From positions 4,077,348 to 4,141,347 of the forward strand of contig NZ_LT629696.1 of assembly GCF_900100265.1 (NCBI RefSeq): a DNA stretch of 64,000 bases. Direction: 5' to 3'. How positions within the stretch are numbered: position 1 is the stretch's first letter; every line of letters starts with the position of its first letter. A program made the position numbers and the translations under genes. This DNA comes from Leifsonia sp. 466MF. GTDB taxonomy: Bacteria > Actinomycetota > Actinomycetes > Actinomycetales > Microbacteriaceae. Of this stretch, positions 16,689 through 25,675 are shown piece after piece. The notes under the pieces were generated by a model. It saw nothing but the letters and a program-made list of their open reading frames with translations. It searched no databases and was not told where the DNA came from.

Positions 16689-17667
16689 GCCGCACCCGCA
16701 TCGTCAGCGCGTGATGCGTCACGGTCAGCGTCGCCGCGATCACCGAGCCGTTGGGGTCGCCGTCGAGCTGGATCTCCTGCGGCTCCTCGAACCGCACCTG
16801 CAGCTTGCGGGCCTGCGCGTACCGGATCGCCCGCGGCTCGGGTGTCAGGCGGCCGACGAACCGGCCGAACCCGGTCCGGTGGAGCAGGCGGTTGAAGGTG
16901 AGGCGGTAGCCGATGTTCGTCCAGCCCGCGCCGCGTCCGGGCCGCAGGATGACGGCGTCCAGCATCCCGTCGTCGATGGTCGCGGCCGGGATCAACAGCA
17001 GCCCGGCGGTGAGGCTGCCCGAGTTCCCGACGATGACGGTGTGAGCGCGGGTCGACACCTCCGGCTCGTCGTCCAGGCGGAAGGTGAGGTCGAACTGCCG
17101 GTTGCCGAGGATGCTGCGGGCGATCGGGTCCGAATACGCCAGCCAGCCGATCCGCTTCTTCAGCTCCTGATTGGTCTTCGCTGCCATCTGGGCGTCGAGC
17201 CCGATCCCGGCCATGACGAGGAACGCGCGCTCCACCAACTCGCCGTTCGGCCGTTCGAGCGTCGCCAGACCCAGATCGACCGGTCGGTCGCGGCCGGTGA
17301 AGGCGACGGTGACGGCCGCGCGCAGGTTGTTCAGCGGCAGGCCCAGCTCGCGGGCGAACAGGTTGCCGGTGCCCGACGGGATGAGGCCGATCGGGATGCC
17401 CGTGCCCGCCAGAGCCTCCGCGGCCGCTCGCAGCGTTCCGTCGCCGCCCGCGACGACGATCAGCTCGGGCTCGGATGCGGCCGCATCCAGGACGGCGGCG
17501 CGCCCGTCGTCGGCCGCGCTGGTCTCGAACCACGCCGAATCCGCCCATGCGCCCGCGGACTCCTCCGTGGCGACGGCGGTGCGCAGGGCGGCGACCTGGA
17601 CCTTGCTCGGGTTGAACACGACCGCCGCCCGCCGAGCCGGCATCGACGGGATCAGGTCAGAGCTCAC
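16678..17667 (-). CDS. Diacylglycerol/lipid kinase family protein
   Basis: A 329-aa protein of the DagK/YegS ATP-NAD kinase-like superfamily. The nucleotide-binding motif VVAGGDGTLRAAAEAL and the following GTGNLFARELGLP are clear. The C-terminal beta-sandwich holds the partner motifs (GIGLDAQM, DDGMLDAVILRP). Family members phosphorylate diacylglycerol or related lipids at the inner membrane face. The GTG at 17667 is the most upstream start near the conserved AAVVFNPSK; an ATG eight codons later is possible. The long in-frame extension beyond it has no domain and is probably not translated. Confidence 0.85.
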   Translation of the reverse strand: MSSDLIPSMPARRAAVVFNPSKVQVAALRTAVATEESAGAWADSAWFETSAADDGRAAVLDAAASEPELIVVAGGDGTLRAAAEALAGTGIPIGLIPSGTGNLFARELGLPLNNLRAAVTVAFTGRDRPVDLGLATLERPNGELVERAFLVMAGIGLDAQMAAKTNQELKKRIGWLAYSDPIARSILGNRQFDLTFRLDDEPEVSTRAHTVIVGNSGSLTAGLLLIPAATIDDGMLDAVILRPGRGAGWTNIGYRLTFNRLLHRTGFGRFVGRLTPEPRAIRYAQARKLQVRFEEPQEIQLDGDPNGSVIAATLTVTHHALTMRVRLRR

Positions 17668-17968
17668 TCGACCACCGTACGCGGAAGCGGGCCCCGGGAA
17701 GCGACCATGGCCGCACGCGTCGACGGGAGCCCGGTGTCGGGTCACCGAGCCCCCGTCTCGCGGGAGTCGCGCGACTCCCTGGTCTGCGACAGCTCGGGTG
17801 CGTCGCATCCCACTGTTGATACGCCTGCCGCGGCGGGACCCGGATGGCGGCGTACCCGAACGACGGTCACCCGGGCCCGACCCGGGTGATGCGCCGAAAG
17901 AATTCGGGGACAGCATCGCCGGGGTCTGGGGCGAACCCTCATATGTTCGCACCGATGTCGCCGGAACA
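17668..17968. other. Intergenic region with two strong palindromes, no gene seen
   Basis: This stretch lies between the start of the lipid kinase and the end of an MFS gene. It holds a perfect 18-bp palindrome (GGGAGTCGC-GCGACTCCC, 17762-17779) and a 9-bp-stem hairpin (TCACCCGGG/CCCGGGTGA, loop of five, 17867-17889). Neither has a T tract. They may serve as terminators for the MFS transcript or as protein-binding sites. No credible ORF is visible. Confidence 0.6.
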
Positions 17969-19180
17969 CTAGGGGAAAGTTCGCCCGTGAGCGGGACGTG
18001 CGACCAGAGCGGCGAATGCCACCACCGCGGCTCCCGCCAGCAGAAGCGCGACGGGCGCTACGCTGCCGCGCCCTGAGGTCGCGATGAGAACGCCGCCCAT
18101 CGCGGAGCCGGCGGCGATCCCGATGTTCAGGACCACGACGAAGAGGCCGGTCGCCGTCGGGCGGAACGTCGCAGACGCCGTCCTCGCCACCCGCGCTTGG
18201 AGGACAGGAGGCAGGCCGCCGATCCCGAACCCGACGAGCGCGGTGCCCGCCGCAGCCAGCGGCTGAGGGAGTCCGGATGCCGGCGCGATGGTGATCAGCA
18301 GGATCCCAGCCGGCACGGCGGCGACCAGGGCAAGCAGCGCGGTCGCCGGATACCGGTCGCTCAGCGCTCCGCCGAGGAGGAGTGCGACGGCGCCGGCGAG
18401 GCCGGCCATGAGCAGCACGGTACCGACACCGTCCGGCCCGATCCGGGCAGCGCCCAGCACCGGCACGATGTACGCGTACAGGGTCATGTACCCCGTCAAC
18501 AGGAGCGCGCCTGCCGAGAGGAGCGCGGCCACCGGGATCGCCGAGCGATCGAGGGAGCGGGTCCGCGCCCCTCCCGTAGCTGCTCCCGGCAGCCGGGGAA
18601 GGCCCATGGCGAGCACGAGGGCGGAGACGATCACGAGGCCGGCCGCGCCCAGGAAAGCCCATTGCCACGCACCCGCCGCGGCCAGGGCGGCGCCCGCCGG
18701 GACCCCGAGGACGGAGGCGAGGGTTCCGCCACCGAGGACGATGGCCATGGCCCGGCCCAGCCGTTCTGGCGGGGTCAGCATCGGAACGTATGCGAAGACG
18801 ACCGACCACGACACGGCGGCCGCGAGCGCCGAGACGAGGCGTGCCACGACCACGACGGCGAAGACGGGGACGACGGCGACGACGACGGTCGCGACCGCGA
18901 GCACGGCGAGCGAAACGACCAGCAGCGGCTTGCGGGGCACGTGCCGGGTGACCTGCATGGCGGGCACCGTGCCGATGACGATCGTCACGGCCCACACCGC
19001 GACCAGCGCGCCAACGGCTGATGCGTCGACGCCGAGGGTCGAGGACATCCCGAGGATGAGCGCGGGAGGGAGGAGTTCGGTGCTGACGGAGGCGAACAGG
19101 GCGAGGCCGAGGCCGAGCAGAAGCGGCGTCCGCGTGCGGGCGGTCGAAGACGAGGCGATGCTTGCCGGGGATGCTGTCAT
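17969..19180 (-). CDS. MFS efflux transporter (DHA1, Cmx/AraJ-like)
   Basis: A 403-aa membrane protein with about twelve hydrophobic helices. Helix 1 is LLLGLGLALFASVSTELLPPALILG, with a DHA1-style loop 2-3 (TRHVPRKPLLV) and a GALSDRYPAT loop between helices 8 and 9. The charge and motif pattern fits drug or metabolite proton antiporters; the substrate is unknown. The ATG at 19180 is used. The long extension of the reading frame upstream crosses a MerR gene on the opposite strand and is not credible. It is divergent from a MerR regulator, with a MerR-type dyad between them. Confidence 0.88.
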   Translation of the reverse strand: MTASPASIASSSTARTRTPLLLGLGLALFASVSTELLPPALILGMSSTLGVDASAVGALVAVWAVTIVIGTVPAMQVTRHVPRKPLLVVSLAVLAVATVVVAVVPVFAVVVVARLVSALAAAVSWSVVFAYVPMLTPPERLGRAMAIVLGGGTLASVLGVPAGAALAAAGAWQWAFLGAAGLVIVSALVLAMGLPRLPGAATGGARTRSLDRSAIPVAALLSAGALLLTGYMTLYAYIVPVLGAARIGPDGVGTVLLMAGLAGAVALLLGGALSDRYPATALLALVAAVPAGILLITIAPASGLPQPLAAAGTALVGFGIGGLPPVLQARVARTASATFRPTATGLFVVVLNIGIAAGSAMGGVLIATSGRGSVAPVALLLAGAAVVAFAALVARPAHGRTFP

Positions 19181-19196
19181 GCTCGTACCGTAAACA

Positions 19197-19218
19197 TTGA
19201 CATCGATGAGAAGGTCAA
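19197..19218. promoter_or_regulatory. MerR-type dyad operator TTGAC-N12-GTCAA
   Basis: The inverted repeat TTGAC (19197-19201) and GTCAA (19214-19218), 12 bp apart, lies between the divergent MFS and MerR genes. On the minus strand TTGACC can act as the -35 element of the MFS promoter. MerR proteins activate such elongated-spacer promoters by twisting the DNA. Confidence 0.6.
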
Positions 19219-19237
19219 GAGGATGGGGAGGAACGGC

Positions 19238-19618
19238 ATGAGAATCGGTGAGCTCTCCCGGCGCACGGGTGTCGTCACCCGTCTCCTGCGCTACTACGAG
19301 GAGCAGGGGCTCCTCGAGTCGACGCGGTCGCCCAACGGATATCGGGACTACGCCGAAGAGGAGGTCGACACCGTCCTGCGGATCCGCGGCCTGCTCGCCT
19401 CGGGGATGACGACCCGGCTCATCCGCATGCTCCTCGACATGGAGGGCGTGCGGGGAACCGTGTCCGCCGCTCAGTGCACCCGGACGGTCGCCGGAGAGGT
19501 TGCGGAGGAACTCGCCCGCGTCGAGGAGCGGTTGCGCTGCCTCTCGCAGAGCCGCGAAACGATGCGGGAGTGGCTCACGACGGCCGGCTATCCGGAACTC
19601 CTCGGCCAACCGGCCTGA
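19238..19618 (+). CDS. MerR-family transcriptional regulator
   Basis: A 126-aa regulator. The N-terminal winged HTH is textbook: MRIGELSRRTGVVTRLLRYY, then EEQGLLESTRSPNGYRDY. A coiled-coil dimerisation helix follows (about residues 80-115) and there is no large ligand domain. One Cys (AQCTR) lies in the region where effector-binding residues occur in short MerR proteins, but no metal motif is evident. The ATG at 19238 follows GGGGAGGA; the ATG at 19223 lacks a site. It likely controls the divergent MFS pump and itself. Confidence 0.9.
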   Translation: MRIGELSRRTGVVTRLLRYYEEQGLLESTRSPNGYRDYAEEEVDTVLRIRGLLASGMTTRLIRMLLDMEGVRGTVSAAQCTRTVAGEVAEELARVEERLRCLSQSRETMREWLTTAGYPELLGQPA

Positions 19619-19643
19619 CGGATCGGCGGTCGCGTGGGGCTGC

Positions 19644-20267
19644 TCAGACCTCGTCGGCGGGCGCCCGCAGCCCGGCCAGCAGGATGCGCACCATGCGGTC
19701 GGCTCGCGGCGAGACCCCGCCCTTCGGGCCGGCGCCGTGGCAGAGGTTGGCGACGGCGCCGAGCAGCTCGGCCGCATCCACCTCCTGCTCGATGTCGCCG
19801 GCCGCCCGCGCCGCGGCGAGGAGGCGATCGAGCGTCGGGCTGAGGTGTGTGGAGAAATAGTCGGCCAGCGGCTCGTAGGCGGGGTCGCCGGAGTGGAGCG
19901 CTGCGGCGAGGCCGCGCTTCGTGCCGACGAACTGCGTGTAGCGCATGATCCAGCGATCCAGCGCCTCGCCCGGCGGGTAGGTCGCCTCGATCTCGGTCGC
20001 CGCGTCGGCGCAGGCGTCGATCTCGGCGCGGAAGACCGCCGAGATGAGGTCCGACCGCAGGGGGAAGTGCCGGTAGAGCGTCCCGACGCCGACGCCCGCA
20101 CGGTCGGCGATGGCGCGCACGGGTGCCTCCACTCCGGACTCGGCGAAGACCGCCTTCGCGGCCTCGGTCAGCGCGGTGACGTTCTGGCGGGCGTCGGAGC
20201 GCTTCGGCCGGTTCGCCGCGGGCGCGACGGCGTCCGAGGTCGCCGAGGTGCGGGTGCTGGCGGCCAT
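19644..20267 (-). CDS. TetR/AcrR-family transcriptional regulator
   Basis: A 207-aa repressor. The N-terminal HTH is clear: ALTEAAKAVFAESG, VRAIADRAGVGVGTLYRHFPLRSDLISAV (about residues 32-78). The C-terminal helical ligand domain ends in LCHGAGPKGGVSPRADRMVRILLAGL, common among actinobacterial TetR proteins. The ATG at 20267 follows GGAGGAG. It is divergent from an aldo/keto reductase with a perfect TetR-like palindrome between them, the typical repressor-and-target arrangement. Confidence 0.92.
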   Translation of the reverse strand: MAASTRTSATSDAVAPAANRPKRSDARQNVTALTEAAKAVFAESGVEAPVRAIADRAGVGVGTLYRHFPLRSDLISAVFRAEIDACADAATEIEATYPPGEALDRWIMRYTQFVGTKRGLAAALHSGDPAYEPLADYFSTHLSPTLDRLLAAARAAGDIEQEVDAAELLGAVANLCHGAGPKGGVSPRADRMVRILLAGLRAPADEV

Positions 20268-20311
20268 GGCGACTCCTCCGGTGGCAGGCTGAAACGACGG
20301 GTGTTGTAAGT

Positions 20312-20324
20312 GGAACACTGTTCC
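20312..20324. promoter_or_regulatory. TetR-type operator GGAACA-C-TGTTCC
   Basis: A perfect 6-1-6 palindrome in the AT-richer part of the divergent TetR/aldo-keto reductase promoter. Its position and symmetry fit the binding site of the adjacent TetR protein. Confidence 0.7.
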
Positions 20325-20423
20325 GGTACAGTTCGACGTATCCGGAGTGACGTTCCGCTTCTTCGGATTCTAGAGCACGGCAGACGCCCGTGCCACGGCC
20401 TCATCACATCTGGAGCAGAAGCA

Positions 20424-21449
<1,026 letters not shown>

Positions 21450-21467
21450 CGCTCCGTGCCCACGAGG

Positions 21468-21504
21468 GGGCCGCGCACCAACCCCCCGGTACGGTGCGCG
21501 GCCC
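21468..21504. terminator. Terminator-like hairpin after the aldo/keto reductase gene
   Basis: A perfect 12-bp stem (GGGCCGCGCACC at 21468-21479, complement at 21493-21504) with a 13-nt loop, in the gap between convergent genes. There is no T tract, which is common for actinobacterial terminators; it could work in both directions. Confidence 0.65.
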
Positions 21505-21659
21505 GGTCCTCGTCCGGTGGACGGAAGTTCAGGCCCCCGGAGCAGGGATGCACGTTCAGCGGGCGCCCCTTCTCGCCGTCCTGATCCGTGTCCCTATAAA
21601 GAGATGTCCGGACGGGGCGAAAAGGTTCCATTTCCCTTTCGAGCGCGGGACTCGGCGGC

Positions 21660-22196
21660 TCACACTGGCGCGAGCGCCTCGAACGGCTCCGCCGGAAGGC
21701 GCACGTCGATGGCGTCGCCGGGCCGCACGATGCCGCCGGTCACGACGACGGCCATGACCCCGGCCTTGCGGACAGTGGCGCCGTCGGCGTCGGTTCCCAC
21801 GACCTCCTTGAGCAGGCCGGGCTCGAACCGGTCGATCTGGACGCACGGGTTGCGCAGCCCGGTCAGCTCGACGACGGCCTCCTCGCCCAGGTGCAGGCGG
21901 GTGCCGCGCGGAAGGCCCAGCAGCTCGAGCCCGTCGGTCGTCACGTTCTCGCCGAGCTGGCCCGGCGCGACGTCGGCCGTCACCTCGTCGAAGAGCTCGC
22001 GGTGGATGAGGTGGACCTGGCGCAGGTTCGGCTGCGTCGGGTCACGCCGCACCCGGGAGAGGTGCTGCACCGTCGCGCCGAAATGCGCATCACCTTCGAC
22101 ACCGAGGCCGGCGACCAGGGTGATGGACTCCTGCGGCGGCTTCGAGAAGCGGTGGTCGCCGTCGCTGTTCACCGAGATCACGCGTGCGGTCGTCAT
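21660..22196 (-). CDS. MOSC-domain protein
   Basis: A 178-aa MOSC (Moco sulfurase C-terminal) domain protein. The typical GLGVEGDAHFG, LIHRELFDE, PGQLGENVTTDGLEL and the conserved Cys in LRNPCVQID (the sulfur-accepting residue of the family) are all present. Stand-alone MOSC proteins are linked to sulfur transfer or molybdenum-cofactor-dependent reduction. Two possible starts (22214 and 22196) lie six codons apart; the downstream one is given but neither has an ideal ribosome site. It lies downstream of the isochorismatase-like gene on the same strand and may share its promoter. Confidence 0.87.
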   Translation of the reverse strand: MTTARVISVNSDGDHRFSKPPQESITLVAGLGVEGDAHFGATVQHLSRVRRDPTQPNLRQVHLIHRELFDEVTADVAPGQLGENVTTDGLELLGLPRGTRLHLGEEAVVELTGLRNPCVQIDRFEPGLLKEVVGTDADGATVRKAGVMAVVVTGGIVRPGDAIDVRLPAEPFEALAPV

Positions 22197-22224
22197 CCCC
22201 CCATCGTGCCCCATGTCCGTCGAC

Positions 22225-22779
22225 TCAGAGCGACGCGGCCCACTCGTCGACGGTGGTGACGGCGGCCTGACGTGGGAAGACCTTCTCGGCGAGCACGCGG
22301 TGCACTTCCGGGTCGGCGTCGCCGCACGCGTCGGCGAGCACGGTGAGCCGGTAGTCGAGGTCGGCCGCCTGGCGCAGCGTCGACAGCACGACGCCGCTGG
22401 TCGCGATGCCCGCGAGCACGAGCTCGTCGGCGCCGAGGCCGCGGAGCAGCACCTCCAGGTCGCTTCCCGCGAAGGCGGAGACGCGCTTCTTCACCACGAC
22501 CGCCTCCTGGCCGCGTGGTGCGAGCGCGTCCACGACCTGGGTCGCAGGGTTGTCGACCTGCATGGCGTCGCCGGCGCTCGCCGCGCGGCCGCCGAACGCC
22601 AGGTTGGAGGCGGCGACCTCCGGGTAGCCGGGACGGAAGGCGACGCGGACGAAGACCGGCGGGATGCCGTGGTCGCGTGCGGTGGCGAGGGCTCGGGCGG
22701 CCGCCTCGACCGTCGGCTCGAAGCCGGGGCGGCCGGCGATGCCGTTCTGGAAGTCCATCAGCAGCAGGGCGGTGGTCAT
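22225..22779 (-). CDS. Isochorismatase-like (cysteine hydrolase family) protein lacking the usual Cys
   Basis: A 184-aa alpha/beta hydrolase of the isochorismatase superfamily. The catalytic Asp is in LLLMDFQNGI and the Lys in AVVVKKRVSAF. The segment after the cis-peptide reads LAGIATSGVVLSTLRQA, where most amidase members have a nucleophilic Cys; none is seen here. Such Cys-less members exist, and their chemistry is uncertain. The ATG at 22779 follows GAGAGG. It is divergent from a MarR regulator with a shared palindrome. Confidence 0.85.
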   Translation of the reverse strand: MTTALLLMDFQNGIAGRPGFEPTVEAAARALATARDHGIPPVFVRVAFRPGYPEVAASNLAFGGRAASAGDAMQVDNPATQVVDALAPRGQEAVVVKKRVSAFAGSDLEVLLRGLGADELVLAGIATSGVVLSTLRQAADLDYRLTVLADACGDADPEVHRVLAEKVFPRQAAVTTVDEWAASL

Positions 22780-22811
22780 CGGGGATCCTCTCGACGTATC
22801 TAGACAGGTAC

Positions 22812-22823
22812 AACTGTGCAGTT
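22812..22823. promoter_or_regulatory. MarR-type operator AACTG-TG-CAGTT
   Basis: A 5-2-5 inverted repeat between the divergent isochorismatase-like and MarR genes. It overlaps the most AT-rich part of the gap, near the presumed promoters of both genes. This fits autorepression by the MarR protein and co-control of both transcripts. Confidence 0.6.
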
Positions 22824-22835
22824 TAGACTGTCGAT

Positions 22836-23273
22836 ATGAGCACAGGTCAACCGGATGTGACACCGCAGCAGATCGCCGTCGACCTCCGGGCGGTGCTCGC
22901 CCGGCTTCTTCGCAAGCTGCGCGAGGCCACATCCGACGCCATCACGCCCTCGCAGGCGTCGGCACTGTCACGGCTGAGCAAGGGCGGCGTGTCGACGGTG
23001 AGCGCGCTGGCGATGGCCGAGCGGGTGCGCCCGCAGTCGATGGCGGCGATCGTGGAGGCGCTGGAGGCGCTGGGGTTCGTCACCCGCAGCCAGGACCCGA
23101 ACGACGGTCGCCGGCAGATCGTCGACCTGACCGAGGCGGGATGGGCGCAGGTCGCCGGCCAGAAGGAGGCGGGCCTGGCCTGGCTCGACCAGGCGCTGTC
23201 CGAGCAGGCGTCCAAGGCAGAGCTGATCACCCTCGCGGCGGCGACCGCCATCCTCGAACGGATCCTCGACTGA
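22836..23273 (+). CDS. MarR-family transcriptional regulator
   Basis: A 145-aa winged-helix regulator. ITPSQASALSRLSKGGVSTVSALA and VRPQSMAAIVEALEALGFVTR form the HTH, and DPNDGRRQIVDLTEAG is the classic MarR wing. It is translationally coupled (TGATG) to an MFS pump, the standard MarR-efflux pairing, and probably releases both directions of transcription when a ligand binds. Confidence 0.92.
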   Translation: MSTGQPDVTPQQIAVDLRAVLARLLRKLREATSDAITPSQASALSRLSKGGVSTVSALAMAERVRPQSMAAIVEALEALGFVTRSQDPNDGRRQIVDLTEAGWAQVAGQKEAGLAWLDQALSEQASKAELITLAAATAILERILD

Positions 23274-24742
23274 TGGCGCTCAAGCCACCGCCGCCCCACC
23301 GCTTCGATCGGCGCCTGCTCGCGCCGATGATGCTGGGGGCGGTCCTCAACCCCATCAACACCGCCATCATCGCGGTGGCGCTCGCCCCCATCGGGATCGC
23401 GCTCGGGGCGCCGGCGTCCGAGACCGTGTGGCTGGTGTCCGCCCTCTACCTCGCCACGGCCATCGGCCAGCCTCTGGTCGGCCGCCTGGTCGACATCTAC
23501 GGGGTGAAGCGCCTCTTCATCGCGGGCGGCGCGCTGGTTGCGGTGGCGGGCGCGATCGGCCTCCTCATCCCGGCGTCCCACGACAGCGTCTGGTGGCTGG
23601 TCGTCGCGCGGGTCGTGCTGGGGCTGGGCACGTGTGCGGGCTATCCGGCGGCGATGCACATGATCCGCGCGGAGGGGCAGCGCACCGGCGTCGCGTCGCC
23701 CGCCGTCATCCTCACGGTCCTCTCGGTGACGACGCAGACGGTCGCGGTCATCGGCCCGACCCTCGGCGGTCTGCTCATCGGAGCGTGGGGATGGCGCGCC
23801 ACGTTCGCCGTGAACCTCCCGCTCGGCGTCGCCAGTGTCATCCTGGGCTGGATCCTCCTCCCGCGTACGACGGGCCTGGAGCCCCCGCGCGACCAGCGCC
23901 CCCGCATCGACGGCCTCGGCATCCTCTTCTTCGCGGTGACGATGCTCGCCCTGCTGGTCTTCCTGCAGAACATCTCGGTGGCGACGCTGTGGATGGTCGC
24001 CGTGGCGCTCGTCGCGGGCTCCGGCCTGGTCTGGTGGGAGCTCCGGGTGGATGCGCCCTTCATCGATCTGCGCGTGCTCGGCGGCAACGGGCCGCTGCTG
24101 CTGACGTACACGCGCTCGCTGCTCACCGCCACGATCTCCTACACGTTCGTCTACGGGTTCACGCAGTGGCTGGAGGAGGGCCGGACGCTCAGCCCGACCG
24201 CGGCCGGCCTCGTGCTGCTGCCCGTGTTCGCCGCGGGAATCGGGGTCGCGCTGGCCTTCGGCCGTCGTCCTGAGGTGCTCTGGAAGCTCCTGATCGGCTC
24301 GATCGCGCAGCTCGCCGCCGGCGTCCTCGTGCTGTTCATGGGCGGGACGACACCGATCTGGTTCCTCGTCGTCACGATGCTCGTGCTCGGCATCCCGCAG
24401 GGACTCAACAATCTCGCGATCCAGAACACGCTGTACCACCAGGCCGAGCCGGAGCGGATCGCGTCCTCGGCCGGGCTGTTGCGCACCTTCTTCTACCTGG
24501 GCGCCATCGTCGCGTCCGTCGTCTACGGCAACGTCTACGGAGCCCACGCCACCACCGGTGGCCTGCACGTGCTCGGCTGGGTCGTCATCGGCATCGCGGT
24601 GGTCTTCCTGCTGATCACCGTGCTCGACCGCAGCCTGCGGGCGATCGGCCACGAGGGCGCGGGCGGCGGGGATGCAGGCGGCGCGGATGCAGGCGGCAGC
24701 CCCTCCACCGGCGAACCGTCCGCTCGTACGATGAGGGCGTGA
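23273..24742 (+). CDS. MFS transporter, DHA2 (14-helix) type
   Basis: A 489-aa membrane protein. About 14 hydrophobic segments are seen. The loop after helix 2 is GRLVDIYGVKRLFIAGG and helix 5 has the antiporter motif region VAVIGPTLGGLLIGAWGWRATFAVNLPLG, which is typical of EmrB/QacA-like drug antiporters. The tail is a Gly/Ala/Asp-rich repeat (GGGDAGGADAGGS), probably disordered. The start overlaps the MarR stop and the end overlaps the arginase-like gene start (GTGA). Confidence 0.9.
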   Translation: MALKPPPPHRFDRRLLAPMMLGAVLNPINTAIIAVALAPIGIALGAPASETVWLVSALYLATAIGQPLVGRLVDIYGVKRLFIAGGALVAVAGAIGLLIPASHDSVWWLVVARVVLGLGTCAGYPAAMHMIRAEGQRTGVASPAVILTVLSVTTQTVAVIGPTLGGLLIGAWGWRATFAVNLPLGVASVILGWILLPRTTGLEPPRDQRPRIDGLGILFFAVTMLALLVFLQNISVATLWMVAVALVAGSGLVWWELRVDAPFIDLRVLGGNGPLLLTYTRSLLTATISYTFVYGFTQWLEEGRTLSPTAAGLVLLPVFAAGIGVALAFGRRPEVLWKLLIGSIAQLAAGVLVLFMGGTTPIWFLVVTMLVLGIPQGLNNLAIQNTLYHQAEPERIASSAGLLRTFFYLGAIVASVVYGNVYGAHATTGGLHVLGWVVIGIAVVFLLITVLDRSLRAIGHEGAGGGDAGGADAGGSPSTGEPSARTMRA

Positions 24743-25656
24743 GCAGGTCACGACACTGGGGAGTCGTCGGTGTGCCGTCGAGTGCCGGCGGTCACACGCC
24801 CGGCATGGACCTGGCGCCGGCTGCGATCCGTGACGCGGGCCTCATCGGGCTGCTCGAGCAGCAGGGACACGACCTCCGCGACTACGGGGATGTGCCCGGC
24901 TTCCGGCGGCGACCCGATCCGGCGAATCCCGATCGGCAGAACATCGGCGAGGTGCATCGGGTCGCCGTGGAGACGGCGGGCGCGGTGGCTGCTGTGATCG
25001 GCGCCGGGCGGACGCCGCTGGTGATCGGCGGCGACTGCACCGTGACCCTCGGCGTTGTGGCGGGCTTTCGACGGGCGGGTGCGCCGACGGCGCTGCTGTA
25101 CGTGGACGGCGGTCCCGACCTGTACACGCCCGGTCGCATCGCCTACGGCAACGTCGATGCGATGGGGGTGGCGCATCTGCTGGCTCTTCCGGGCAGCGAC
25201 CCGATCCTGACGACGCTGCAGGGGGAGCCTCCGCTGCTGCGCCCGGACGAGGTGGTCCTCTACGGCGATGCGCTCCCGGAGGACGGCGACGACCTCGAGC
25301 GGACCCTGGTGGAGCAGCTCGGACTCGTCCGTGTTCCGGCGACGCGCATCCACGTGGATGCCGTGGAGGCCGCGCGCGCGGCGCTCGCAGCGGCGGAGAC
25401 GGCGGGGGAGCGCTTCGTCGTCCACTTCGATGTCGACGTGCTCGGCCACCTGCACCTGCCGCTGGCGAACATGCCCAACCCCGACGCCGCTCCCTGGGGA
25501 CTGAGCGTCGCGGAGGTCGTGGCCAGCCTGCGCGTGTTCTCGGACAGCGACAGGTTCGCCGGCATCGTGCTGACCGAGGTCAACCCGAACAACGCGCCGG
25601 ACGACGGGGCGTTGCGGGAGTATGTGGAGCTGGTCGCGAGCGGGTTGAGCGGCTGA
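24739..25656 (+). CDS. Arginase/agmatinase-fold protein with altered metal ligands
   Basis: A 305-aa protein of the ureohydrolase fold. The three metal motifs are recognisable but modified. GGDCTVT replaces the usual GGDHS, VDGGPDLYTP replaces DAHxDxNTP (or DGHxDF), and HFDVDVLGHL replaces SxDxDxxDP. The loss of two His residues suggests an altered or lost Mn2 centre. The GTG start overlaps the MFS stop, so it is the third gene of the MarR operon. Whether it is an enzyme on a guanidino compound or a binding protein is unclear. Confidence 0.8.
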   Translation: MSRSRHWGVVGVPSSAGGHTPGMDLAPAAIRDAGLIGLLEQQGHDLRDYGDVPGFRRRPDPANPDRQNIGEVHRVAVETAGAVAAVIGAGRTPLVIGGDCTVTLGVVAGFRRAGAPTALLYVDGGPDLYTPGRIAYGNVDAMGVAHLLALPGSDPILTTLQGEPPLLRPDEVVLYGDALPEDGDDLERTLVEQLGLVRVPATRIHVDAVEAARAALAAAETAGERFVVHFDVDVLGHLHLPLANMPNPDAAPWGLSVAEVVASLRVFSDSDRFAGIVLTEVNPNNAPDDGALREYVELVASGLSG

Positions 25657-25675
25657 GCGCGGGGAGGGGCACCGG

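Noticed and set aside
19181..20101. N-terminal extension of the MFS frame
   Set aside because: It overlaps MerR and TetR coding sequence and has shadow-like composition; the ATG at 19180 immediately precedes the first helix.
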